From Mesostigma viride (Eukaryota > Streptophyta > Mesostigmatophyceae > Mesostigmatales > Mesostigmataceae): a stretch of 64,000 nt of DNA. Shown here one piece after another: positions 23,890 through 34,416 of the stretch. The notes beneath the pieces were generated by a model. That model was given only the letters and a program-made list of their open reading frames with translations. It searched no databases and was not told the origin of the DNA. Numbering within the stretch: position 1 is the first letter of the stretch; every line of letters starts with the position of its first letter. Where the stretch lies: the NCBI GenBank assembly GCA_009746045.1, contig RPFO01000022.1:3462678-3526677 (forward strand), written 5' to 3'. The translations under genes and the position numbers were made by a program.

Positions 23890-25064
23890 CTATCTGGCGT
23901 GCCTCCCGCGGGATTGCACACGCGGGCGCTTCCCCACTGGGGGGGGCTCGTTGTCCTCTATGACCTGGGCCCACTTGGCCTTGTCCATCATCTTCTTCCA
24001 AATCACGGAGAGGCCTAGGCCCCCCATGTCCCCTACTAGCTGTTCTTTGAAGGTGCGGGCCTTGCGGCGTCTAACATCACTGGGCCCAGCCCACGTCAGG
24101 AGGTGCCGGCCAGGCTGGGCTGGTCGCAGTCCTGCGGGGGGGCCACGTGAGGTGTCTACCTGGTTGGTGCGAGCTAGGTGCCCTACTAGCTGCAGGCGGC
24201 GTTGCTTAATGGTGCTGGTGATATAGGGCATGCCCTGGTACAGGTCCTCATTGCGGACATGAGCAGCATATCCTACTCTGAAAATGGAACGCAGCATGCT
24301 GGTGACCGCGCCGTCCAGCTTGCGGGCCAGGTCGGCGGTGAGGGTCCACGTCTCGGCGCCATACGTGAGAACAGGAAGGACGAGGACCTTGAACAGGTCC
24401 TGTTTCTCGATCTTGCCCAGGGGCTTGCGCCACAGGGCCCGGTACTGGCGTAAAGCGTGCCAGGCGAGGGAGATGCGATGGTCCACATCAACCTCGCAGC
24501 TGGGGAGCAGGCTGCCCAGCAGCTTAACGCGGTCCCGATACAGGACTCGAGAGCCGTCTAGGAGATAGAGGGGCGGCGGTGGGTTGGTGAGCCCAACCGC
24601 TAGGGCCTCTGTCTTCTTGCTGACCTCAAGCCCCACTGCACGGGCCTCGAGAGCCATGCAGTCAAGCCATGTCTGCACGTGCTGAGTGTCCTCGAAGAGG
24701 GTGGTGTCGTCTGCGTAGTAAATGATGTCGGCTAGCCGAATCTCCGTGTCTGCACCGCCATGCCAGAATTTGTTAGCAACCTGCACTCCTGGTTCCCTGC
24801 CCACGATGCGGGCAAATCGCTTGCGCGCCTGAATCATTACGTATTCGACAACAATAATGAACAGGTAGGGCGACAGCACGCAGCCCTGCCACACACCCTT
24901 CTGTAAAGGGCATGGGGGCGTGGTCCCGTAAGAAGTGCGCACCGAAGTGGTGGACCCTTCATACAGGTTGCGGATGACAGCAATCAGGGGGCGGGGGATC
25001 CGGAACAACTCGAGGATGTCCCAAAGCGCAGGCCAGAAAACCGAATCGAAGGCTTTGATGAAGT
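23890..25064 (-). CDS. LINE-1 ORF2, C-terminal RT part
   Basis: The frame continues the ORF2 of 34417-36756 across the Copia-2 insertion. It starts in the RT palm (FIKAFDSVFW), followed by QGCVLSPYLF, the catalytic IYYADDTTLF, and the thumb-region LTYGAETWTL. The stop is at 23890. The frame is open from the insertion point, so the only visible break in ORF2 is Copia-2 itself. The short LTGxETW block is typical of LINE RTs in algae and plants. No RNase H domain or C-terminal zinc knuckle is seen. Confidence 0.85.
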
Positions 25065-25442
25065 AGTTAGTCTAAGTCTCCCGCCTGTAGCCTAAGTGGA
25101 CACGTGCCAGCACCACCGGCGCCCAATTGGGTACTGGGACGGTGCTGGACTAGAGCAGTCGTGGCATGGACACGTGGCTATACTCAGTATGTGATGAGCC
25201 GGTACCTCGGTACCGGGACTGTAGTTGTCATGTTAGGACTGACTAGATCAGGTTGTAACTGATAGGCTAGTCCGTCCAGGATCAGTAAGTTAGGCTTAAC
25301 TTACGCAAAGTCTGGCCAGCCATCGTTGACGGCTGGCCAGCAGTATATGTGCCATTCTATCCTAATGCCAAGGTGTCTCGTCGTTCACACACACGCCATT
25401 TGGCACTGCCTGAGCATTTCCAGCTCTGTGTTTCCCATAACT
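25065..25442 (+). repeat. Copia-2 5' LTR
   Basis: 378 bp from AGTTAGTCTAAG to TTTCCCATAACT, matching 34039-34416. It contains a TATA-like CAGTATATGTGCC. Its outer edge abuts GAAGT in LINE-1. Confidence 0.9.
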
Positions 25443-25539
25443 TGCATTAAAAAACTCCGTTAAAAACACACGCGTTAAAACGACGAGCAAAACAAACCCA
25501 TTTTCCACACTCTCTTTTTCTACCCACATTTTTCGAAAA

Positions 25540-27145
25540 ATGGCTCCCAAGAACGCTCCGAACAACAAGGGCAAGGCCCTGAAGGAGGCATCCTCAGAAG
25601 AGGAGGTGCCGACGTATCAGTCGTCCTCGTCCCCCATGTCGGACGATTCGGGGACATCAGACTCGGATTTGGCGAGTTTGCGCCAGGAGATTTTGGACAG
25701 GAACACCCGGGATGAGACGCACCCCGATGACGTTGAGGAGGATGACCCGTCTTATCGGGACGTCGTGCATGGGAAGTTGTGCGCATCCCTCTCATGCGTC
25801 GGGTGAGGGGTTCGACACCGGTGGTGGCACGTGCTCCGCGGGGTCCGCCATATGCACCATGTGGTGCGGGGCCGGGCGTCACCTCGTCGGGTGAGAAGAC
25901 TGGCGGGGAGTCGGGCGAGGAGTCAGAGTCCAGCTCTCTCGGTTTGTTCGGCATGCAGCCCTCGTCGGCAGATGAGGCACGCTCGGCGCAGGTGGAAGCC
26001 GACGCTGCTCTGGCACGTCGCCTTGCTGAGCAGGAGTCCGCGGAGGAGAGGCGGCAGGATCTGCGGTCACGTGAGAGGGCAATGCAGATGGAGGATGCTG
26101 CACGGGTCCGCGCGGCCCTGAGGAGGCCGGCCTCGCCGACCTACGAGGTGGTCAGGCGGGGCGACCTGGCGTGTTTTCAACGTCTTCGCAGGTCTGAGAC
26201 GATCCCGCGAGAGATCGACGGGGTTCTCCAAGAGTCCGAGTTTTCCCTGACGGGACCGTCGGCGTCGGACGCGGAAGACCTGGTGGAGATGACACCAGCC
26301 ATGCAGGAGCGCGAGAAGGAGGCGAAGCGGAGGCTGGAGGTCTTCAGGGCGGAGAGGGCGAAGAAGCAGCGCAGGCGCGATGCGATTGAGCAGAGGAAGC
26401 TGCGCGAGCAGCAGGAGCGCGACAGGGCGGAGGCGCTCGCGGCGAGGATTAGGGTGAAGATGTCTCACACCAAGGTGCGGTGTGAGCGTCTGACCCGCGA
26501 CATGAAGTCCTGGAAGTACAGGAAGGTCGCCGAGCTGGCACCATTGCAGGGGCCGGCTCGTAGGGAAGCCGAGGAGCGCTACCGCCGGAAGCTGGCCATC
26601 TGGGAGGCGAGTGTCGGCAGGCTGGAGCGGCGTATGCTCAAGCAGCGACGCCGCATGTCCAAGAACATCAAGAAGGCTGCTGTGAGGGGATGCATGGGGG
26701 AGGCGGTAAGAGCTGAGTTTGGTTTAATGCCGGATGAGCGGATTTCCACCGAGCAGTTGTACCATTTTCTGTCGCAGCCCACGCACACCATCTCTAACAG
26801 AGATGGCACAGCGGCGCGAACCAGGGTGACGCACCGGGGAGAGCCCGGTCCAGCGACATTGTCGCACCGGGAGGACATCCGGAGGCAACTCCAACTGGCC
26901 CAGCAGATGCTGGACGAGGGGAGGGAGCTCACCCCGGCGGAGCATGGCAGGCTAGCCGACACGGTGGCGAGGCTGGTGGCCTCGCTGAAGCCAGCAAAGC
27001 GAAGGGCACCGGAGGAGGCATGCACGCCTCAGCCAAAGCGCAGGAGGGACGAGGAGGAGGATGGCGGAGACAGGGGGGGCAACCAGGGCGGGGGAGGACA
27101 CGGCACCCAAGAGTCTGCACCAGCGCACCAAGCGGGCGGGGAGCG

Positions 27146-27178
<33 letters not shown>

Positions 27179-27902
27179 GCCACCTGCAGGAACGACAACC
27201 ACCATGAACCACCACGGCCAATTGTGTAGGCCCAGGTTTGATCCTAAAAAGAAAGAAGATAAGCTAGTTTTCCCGGGGTTGCCAGAGGGCCATACCCAGG
27301 ACGAGGCTAGGGAGTGGTTGTCAGTTAAGTTGTCACATGCGTATGCTAGTGACAATGTGCGTGATTGGTTTGCATCCCTGCGTGCATCCACACCCATACA
27401 TCAATCTGCCAAGCCTATCCAGCAGTTGGTACAATTGTACCAAAAGCGTGCCAGCAGCGGGGTAGATGTGGCAGAAAATGTTTTGTGGGCACAGTTCATG
27501 GTAGACCTTAGGGCACTCGTCACCACGGGGGAGCACTTAGAAGTACTTAAGGGCTTCCAGTGGATAGAGGCGTATAAGGTCAACAAGCGTGACTATGTGA
27601 GTGACAACAAAAAGTATGTCATGTACATAGAAGGGGATGAGGAGCTTAAGAAGCTCAATGCCAAGTACCTAGTACACCTATGGTTACAAAAGGCAGAACT
27701 GGACCCTACCACCCTGTCAGTCATACTGGCAGGTCTGAAGGATAAGTGGGAGGACTTCAGGAAGGCAATGGCTTATGTGCAGCAATGCCTAGAGCCATTT
27801 GCTGCTGCAGCCAAGGATGTAAAGGTGAAGCAGGTAAAGGGGGAGGAAGCCTCAGGTACGGGGCTCTCCAAAAGCAGATGCAGTCGCTGGTGGCCCAGGT
27901 AA
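25540..27902 (+). pseudogene. Copia-2 Gag
   Basis: Starts at ATG 25540 (MAPKNAPNNKGK), in frame 1. The reading frame moves to frame 3 near 25790 and then stays open for about 700 residues. It has an Arg/Glu-rich coiled-coil segment (REKEAKRRLEVFRAERAKKQ), a Gln tract (about 27147-27180), and the capsid-like region GLPEGHTQDEA...AYKVNKRDY...LWLQKAEL shared with Copia-1. It ends at 27902, before a G-rich region. The single shift near the start and the stop near G-runs could be sequencing errors. The Gag is much larger than in common plant Copia elements. Confidence 0.7.
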
Positions 27903-28052
27903 AGGCGGTAATGGGGGGGATAAAAACAAAAACAACAAAAGTGGGGGAGGTGGAAACAAGGGGGGGGGAAGAATAATAACAACAAAAACAGAAAACAAAG
28001 TGGGGGAGCTAGCAAGCCAGGGGGTGCTAAGCCAGCAGGGGGGGACAAGAGG

Positions 28053-28385
28053 TTGCCTCATGACCCCACCAAACATTGTACTAGGTGCCTTTGTAAGGGG
28101 CACCTAAAAGATGATTGCTGGAAGGGCAAACCCGACTATGGTTCTGACGTGGATGTTTGTCCTGGATGTTGGAAAACACGTCACCCCATTGCAGCAGGAG
28201 CGCGCTGCACGGCTCCCAGGCACAACAAGAACACGCCAGGGCGCTACAACCGCGCGGGGGCGGCAGACCAGGGAGACTCCTGTAAGCTACCCTCACCATT
28301 TTTCACAAATGGTTTCCTGTTACCTTCTGTCTGCCAAGTGTTGCCTGAGTGTGAGATGTGGATTGGGATGTGGCATATGATATGA
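28053..28385 (+). pseudogene. Copia-2 nucleocapsid zinc knuckle
   Basis: A short frame with CTRCLCKGHLKDDC (CX2CX4HX4C) followed by VCPGCWKTRHPI, directly comparable to the Copia-1 knuckle region. It is in frame 3, the same as the main Gag frame, but separated from it by stops around 27902. The real sequence then moves to frame 2 near 28300 for the integrase. Confidence 0.65.
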
Positions 28386-29484
28386 CACTGTCACACATGA
28401 TGCGTGACCCCACCATAGCTTCCCTTAGTGCAGCAGCAGAAAAGGTAATCACGTATGGTGCTCTAGCAGAGCAACTGCACAAGGTTATGGGCCATGAGGC
28501 TGTGGCTGAAAGGCTAGCCAATAAAATACAAGGCCATGATCTGGAACAGATGTGCAGGCACGTACGTAAGCACTGTGAGCAATGTCAGCTATATGCTCCT
28601 AAGCCCAGAAAATGGCATGTGGCCACACCACCACTGGCTAGAGGCAAACTGGTTGGGGATGTTATACACGTGGTGAAGGACACGGTATACTACCTAGTCA
28701 TAAAGGATGCCTGGTCAAGGTTTGTGGTAGTGGAGCCTCTGCCTGGGATGGATAAAGAGCAGCTGCACAGAGCTTTACAGATAGCCTTGGCACGTTTTCA
28801 CCCCATTGAAAAAGTAATGCTGGATCAGCAGTTTCTCTGCATCCAGGACAGGAATGACCTGCCCAAGATAGAAGTGTCTGGGGCTCAAGATCATGAACGT
28901 CAGGGGTTGGTAGAACGTACCATGAGAGCCATCAGGGATGTGATAAGAAAAATGCCATCCAGGTTGGCTGACTCTGGTAGCTATGCTGACAGGGCATCTT
29001 GGGCAGCAGGGGTGACTACCCAGCTAAACGCCAAACCAATAATGTCCTCACCTTTTGGGGAAATCACCCCAACTGGCCTTCAGTCAGGCAGCTATGCTTC
29101 AGAGGTACACACTCACTACAACACACAAAGGCAGCACTTAGCCAAGTTGCTGGCAAAGAAAGACAAAAATAATGCCAGGCCTGTGTTTGAAGTGGGGGAC
29201 CATGTGTTGTTTTTCAGAGAGGGTGACAGAGGAAGAGCACACTCTGCCAGATGGCACGGTCCAGCTGTAGTCACAAAATTCATGAAGAAGGGACTGCAGT
29301 CACTATACAACATGACAGAGAGCGTGTGGTCAGCAAGCATAGACTCAAGCTTTATTACCCACCACTGGCAGACGTGTCAGGGGTAGAATTCTTGGACATG
29401 GATTCAGAGCAGGAGTCTGGTGGATTGATCTCACCCAATGAATTGGCTAGGACGTCATTGATGCAAGCACTAGTACCACAGTAG
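28358..29484 (+). pseudogene. Copia-2 integrase
   Basis: Frame 2 to about 29350, then frame 1 to 29484. The zinc module (LHKVMGHEA...CEQCQ) is followed by the core: GDVIHV (first D), VMLDQQF (second D) and GLVERTMR (E). A GPY/F-like WHGPAVV follows. The LYYPPLADVSG stretch matches YYSPMADVPG of Copia-1. The spacing and motifs equal those of Copia-1, so this is an integrase with one late frameshift. It acts on LTR ends to insert cDNA. Confidence 0.7.
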
Positions 29485-29658
29485 AAGCTCCTGTGTTCCT
29501 CAGTAGTGCAGCCCCACTACAACCCAATAGTCCACCTGGGCAGGAGGACGGTGCACAGGGTGAGCAGCAGGTAGCACCTCCCTCACACCTGGAGGAGTCA
29601 CAAAAATAGAGCAGATCCTGTCGTTCCCAGGAAGTCATTTGCTGAGATTCTTAAGGCC

Positions 29659-30855
29659 TTGCACAAGGCACACAACACTAAAGCAGTTGTGGCAACAGGT
29701 ACAGCACAAGTCAATGCTGTAGGGGATGCAGGTCAAGATCCTAGTATTTTGGCTGTAGACACCCAAGCACAGGTGAGTATCATCAGTGCAGCAGCTGTAT
29801 CTGGTCTGAAAATGAAGGCCTCACCATGGGCTAGAGTGTCAGATTTTTCAGGCAAAACCAAAATGCAGGTCAAAGGTCAGGTGAGCATTCAAATCTTGGG
29901 TATGCCCACTCCATTTCAGGTGGTTGAGGGTTACTCAGGGAATGCCCTGTTAGGGGAACCTTTTGTATCTTACCCTGGTGTTGTCATCTCAGCTGGGAGG
30001 TTGAGTGTGGCAGGGGTAGGACAGGTACCTCTAGATCATTTTAAAATCCCTTTGAGCCAGATTAGCACTGGGTTGGATGCTGCCATCAATGCAGTTAAGC
30101 CCAAGTACCTCCCAGGTCAGGAACCATGTGTGGAGGACCTCATACACTCTCAAAAGCTACACCCTTCAGCGTTTGGGCTTGGTAGATGGGATGTTGCATC
30201 CATGTCTCCCCTGTCCTATGATGATATTGTACGGGACTGCCAGACGCAGATTGGGTTTCTTAAGTGGCTGGAGGCTTTTACCAAAGCCAGGGAGGAGTGG
30301 GTTGTTCCAGATGCACGTAGTCCCACTCACACACCACCTGTGACTCCTCTTGATGCTATGCCAGCTGGAGCCAAGAAGCTAAGGTTAAAGTTTGTGTGCA
30401 AGCATAAACCTCAGGCTGATGGGGGACCACCCATTTTCCATGCTAGGCCATGTGTCACTGAGTTCAGGGGCTCTACAGAGCTGACAGAGGCTGAGCTTTA
30501 TACTCCTGGTATTCAGCAAACGTCTCTCAAGGTGTTGCTTTCCTTGTTTTTGCATCAGCTTAATACAGGGAAGGATTATGTGTGTAAAGCCACAGATATC
30601 AAAAGAGCCTTTCTAAAGGGGGACCCTGCCATAGCACAGCAGGTCTGGAGAGGTCAGGTATACGTGGTGAATACTCCTAAGGTGTGGCACAGGGATATTG
30701 TACAACCCTTGTTGAGGCCAAACCTGGGGGTTGAAGGGTTGCAGTCAGCTCCAAAAATTTTTAGGCTGTCTGCACAGGAGGTATTCATGAAGCTAGGGGC
30801 CACCTATGATGACATTGACCCTTGCTGTTTGTCATCCCACACCCTGATGGAATGA
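29659..30855 (+). pseudogene. Copia-2 protease and RT fingers/palm
   Basis: Opens with the retropepsin-like LAVDTQAQVSIIS and the second motif ALLGEPFVSYPG, again with DTQA. It then runs into RT with TDIKRAFLKGD (first catalytic Asp). A frameshift at about 30830 moves the GDD-containing part to the next frame. Protease and RT are in one frame here, as in Copia-1, confirming that PR lies between INT and RT. Confidence 0.7.
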
Positions 30856-31784
30856 TGATGTTTGTCTGGCATGGGGATGATCAGTTAATCTCAGGTCCTA
30901 GAGCTGCAGTGGATGCTTTCATAGCTCAGGTGTCTGCCAGTTTTGAGATTGGCAAGCAGCTAGAGCTGGGCAAGGAGCCAGTCAAGTTCTGTGGCATGAT
31001 GCTTGAGTTGCTGCAGCAGCAGGGCAGCTGGGTTTGTTCCATGCAGGCCTCTGCTGAATACATTAAGTCTTGTCTGGATGTCCTGCCTGTTCACATCACC
31101 CCTGACATGTGCCCTACCATTAGAGGCAAGCTTGGTTGGCTATGTGCTACATGTGCACCCCACCTGGCTTTTGTGAGCAGGGTAGATGATGAGGTACTAC
31201 AGGAGGTAGGAGCACGGGCAATCAAGCAGTTATTGCATGATGGTCCACCTTTGATGCTTCACTCACTGGATCTGTTTACTCCCATTCACATCACGTGCAT
31301 GATGGATAGTTCAATGGAGTCCAGGGTAGTTACCAAGGTTCAAGCCAGAGAGGCTGGATTGTTTTTCCTGCATAACCAAGGTGGGAAGAAGTCACTAGTC
31401 TCCTGGTTCAGTAGATTGCACAAGAGGAAAGCTGTGAGTAGCAATGTAGCTGAATGCAGGGCTGTGGTATCTTCTGTCTTGCATGCAAGGTATCTCAATC
31501 ACTTGCTGGTCTGGCTTCAACACCAGGCTGGTAGCTCTGCAGGAGTGAAAGCACATTTGCTGACTGACTCTCAATCTATCATCTCTTTCCTTGCCAATCC
31601 TTTGGCTGTTCACTCGGACCTGGATTGGATTGTGCTAAAACAGGAATGCAAGTACCTGGAGTCTAAAGCCCACGTCAGGGACAAAGACAATGCTGCAGAT
31701 GCACTGACCAAGGTGCCACAAGCAGCAGGACCACAGTACCAGGTCTTGTATGGGTTGATGAACCCTGGTTACAGTCTGAAGTGA
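30822..31784 (+). pseudogene. Copia-2 RT C-terminus and RNase H
   Basis: Carries FVWHGDDQLISG (RT catalytic pair), then RNase H with MDSSMESR, VAECRAVV, LLTDSQSI and a terminal DNAADALTKV. The frame is intact from the shift at about 30830 to the stop at 31784. The part from nt 31119 onward is repeated at 32989-33881. Confidence 0.75.
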
Positions 31785-33881
31785 CTGGCACATTGTACAT
31801 GTTAGCCCATGACCCCCTGCCTAATACTGCAGCTGAAAGGCTGCAGTGGCAGCTGGGTAGTTTTCTGACCGTGTGAAGCACTGGTCTAGAAAGTTGGGAC
31901 ATGATGAATGTGTTATTTATTGAATAAATTTTTTGGGACACCTGTTTTTGATGACCATGACATGCTGGGGCCTTGAGCACCCATCTCACTCAGTTAAGAC
32001 ACCATGCTTGACCCCCTCAACCGTCTCTGACTCGTGCCTAGGATGAGTCACCAGTTGCACAGTACGCCACAGGTGCCCCCATTCAACCTAATTATTATTT
32101 CTAGACCATACTGGGAACCAAGCATACCCATATGAGGGCCCACCTGGGGGTATAGTGGGTGGTCCTAGTACTAGGTCCCCCTGCTCTATAAATAGCCCCC
32201 CCCTCAGGGGGGTACGGTGAGTGTGTGCGGTGACACTCTTACAATGCGTGATAGACCTCTTTTCTCAATGAGTTGACCCTGGGGTTGGTTTTGTAGATAG
32301 GTTTACAAGTTAGGATGGGTAACCAACACTAAAAATTGTAACCGCCCCAGGGACCCACAAGAGAGTGCTAAAAATAACTGGTGACTCATTTGAGTCACCA
32401 GTTTTGGGGGGGCTAAAACAAGCATTCTAGTGCAGTTTTGAACCTGGACATGATAGGTAAGCATGGAATATTGGTAAAAATGCATGCTAACACCTATTCC
32501 AACCAGGGTGCCACCAACGCTTGCCATAACCACTGCCGCATATGCTTGGAGAAGGCTACGCGCGTGCCGCGAGCACGGGCTTCACAACCAACGCATGATG
32601 GACCACGTATACCTTGGATTTCACCCTAGTATGTCAGGGGGGACTGCAACTGTACCCAAACACTACATCCAAGCACTTACATGTCTTGTTTCACCCAGGG
32701 AACCGCAAGAAAATGCTCAAAATAACTGGTGACTATTTTGAGTCACCAGTTTAGAGTACCCTGTTGACTTTGACCAGGGTTTGCACCGTGGTCCGGTGCA
32801 TGGTCAGATACGGTCATTCAAGTGTCCTACGGAAAGAGCAGATCTAGATCTTTCCAACGGTCCTATTTTTACCCGAAAAAAACTTCCCGCCAGATCCCTA
32901 CAGGGCGCACAAACTCGTGCCGATTTTGAGTCACGAGAAAAACTCGTGGTCGAAAATCGGCACGAGGACGGTTGAGGGGCTACCATTAGTTAGAGGCAAG
33001 CTTGGTTGGCTATGTGCTACATGTGCACCCCACCTGGCTTTTGTGAGCAGGGTAGATGATGAGGTACTACAGGAGGTAGGAGCACGGGCAATCAAGCAGT
33101 TATTGCATGATGGTCCACCTTTGATGCTTCACTCACTGGATCTGTTTACTCCCATTCACATCACGTGCATGATGGATAGTTCAATGGAGTCCAGGGTAGT
33201 TACCAAGGTTCAAGCCAGAGAGGCTGGATTGCCTTTCCTGCATAACCAAGGTGGGAAGAAATCACTAGTCTCCTGGTTCAGCAGATTGCACAAGAGGAAA
33301 GCTGTGAGTAGCAATGTAGCTGAATGCAGGGCTGTGGTATCTTCTGTCTTGCATGCAAGGTATCTCAATCACTTGCTGGTCTGGCTTCAACACCAGGCTG
33401 GTAGCTCTGCAGGAGTGAAAGCACATTTGCTGACTGACTCTCAATCTATCATCTCTTTCCTTGCCAATCCTTTGGCTGTTCACTCGGATCTGGATTGGAT
33501 TGTGCTAAAACAGGAATGCAAGTACCTGGAGTCTAAAGCCCACGTCAGGGACAAAGACAATGCTGCAGATGCACTGACCAAGGTGCCACAAGCAGCAGGA
33601 CCACAGTACCAGGTCTTGTATGGGTTGATGAACCCTGGTTACAGTCTGAAGTGACTGGCACATTGTACATGTTAGCCCATGACCCCCTGCCTAATACTGC
33701 AGCTGAAAGGCTGCAGTGGCAGCTGGGTAGTTTTCTGACCGTGTGAAGCACTGGTCTAGAAAGTTGGGACATGATGAATGTGTTATTTATTGAATAAATT
33801 TTTTGGGACACCTGTTTTTGATGACCATGACATGCTGGGGCCTTGAGCACCCATCTCACTCAGTTAAGACACCATGCTTGA
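31119..33881 (+). repeat. 893-bp direct duplication (31119-32011 and 32989-33881)
   Basis: The two copies are offset by exactly 1,870 bp and show about five differences by eye. They cover the RT end, all of RNase H and 3' untranslated sequence. The second copy (frame to 33654) begins right after the TIR element with TACCATTAGTTAGAGG, where the first reads TACCATTAGAGG, pointing to a microhomology join. The second RNase H frame is fused to unrelated upstream codons and cannot be a normal product. Confidence 0.85.
32013..32980. mobile_element. TIR element between the duplicated segments
   Basis: CCCCTCAACCGTC at 32013-32025 and its inverse GACGGTTGAGGGG at 32967-32979 bound about 970 bp. Beyond the perfect 13 bp, CTCGTGCC is also shared. 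No target duplication is seen. Inside are two palindromes of the type AACTGGTGACT...AGTCACCAGTT (about 32378 and 32724) and a TATA-like CTATAAATAGCC (about 32185). No transposase frame is present, so it is non-autonomous. Confidence 0.55.
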
Positions 33882-34038
33882 GACATGGGGCCTTTTTAAT
33901 GCATCTCTTGTCCATGTGTGAGGTGACCTTTGGGTCCTAGTAGGTTATCTGACAGTTTTTCTAAGGCATTGGGAATGGCTGCGTCCATTTGATGGCTATG
34001 TGTGTTTCTGTTGACACCCAAAGAAAACTTAAAGTGGG

Positions 34039-34416
34039 AGTTAGTCTAAGTCTCCCGCCTGTAGCCTAAGTGGACACGTGCCAGCACCACCGGCGCCCAA
34101 TTGGGTACTGGGACGGTGCTGGACTAGAGCAGTCGTGGCATGGACACGTGGCTATACTCAGTATGTGATGAGCCGGTACCTCGGTACCGGGACTGTAGTT
34201 GTCATGTTAGGACTGACTAGATCAGGTTGTAACTGATAGGCTAGTCCGTCCAGGATCAGTAAGTTAGGCTTAACTTACGCAAAGTCTGGCCAGCCATCGT
34301 TGACGGCTGGCCAGCAGTATATGTGCCATTCTATCCTAATGCCAAGGTGTCTCGTCGTTCACACACACGCCATTTGGCACTGCCTGAGCATTTCCAGCTC
34401 TGTGTTTCCCATAACT
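34039..34416 (+). repeat. Copia-2 3' LTR
   Basis: 378 bp, identical by eye to 25065-25442. Followed by the target duplication GAAGT at 34417-34421 and the interrupted LINE ORF2. Confidence 0.9.

Larger units (their letters stand above)
25065..34416 (+). mobile_element. Copia-2: second INT-PR-RT-RH retrotransposon
   Basis: Target duplication GAAGT (25060-25064 and 34417-34421), inserted in the RT domain of LINE-1. The two 378-bp LTRs show no difference by eye and end AGTTA...TAACT, as in Copia-1. A purine-rich AAAGTGGG precedes the 3' LTR. The internal order (Gag, CCHC, INT, PR, RT, RH) matches Copia-1, but the frame changes at about 25.79, 27.9-28.05, 28.3, 29.35, 29.5 and 30.83 kb. The 3' part is lengthened by an 893-bp direct duplication around a TIR element. 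Confidence 0.9.

Noticed and set aside
31989-33881. Second, independent RT/RNase H gene at 32917-33654
   Set aside because: It is the duplicated 3' part of Copia-2 fused by chance to upstream codons from the TIR element.
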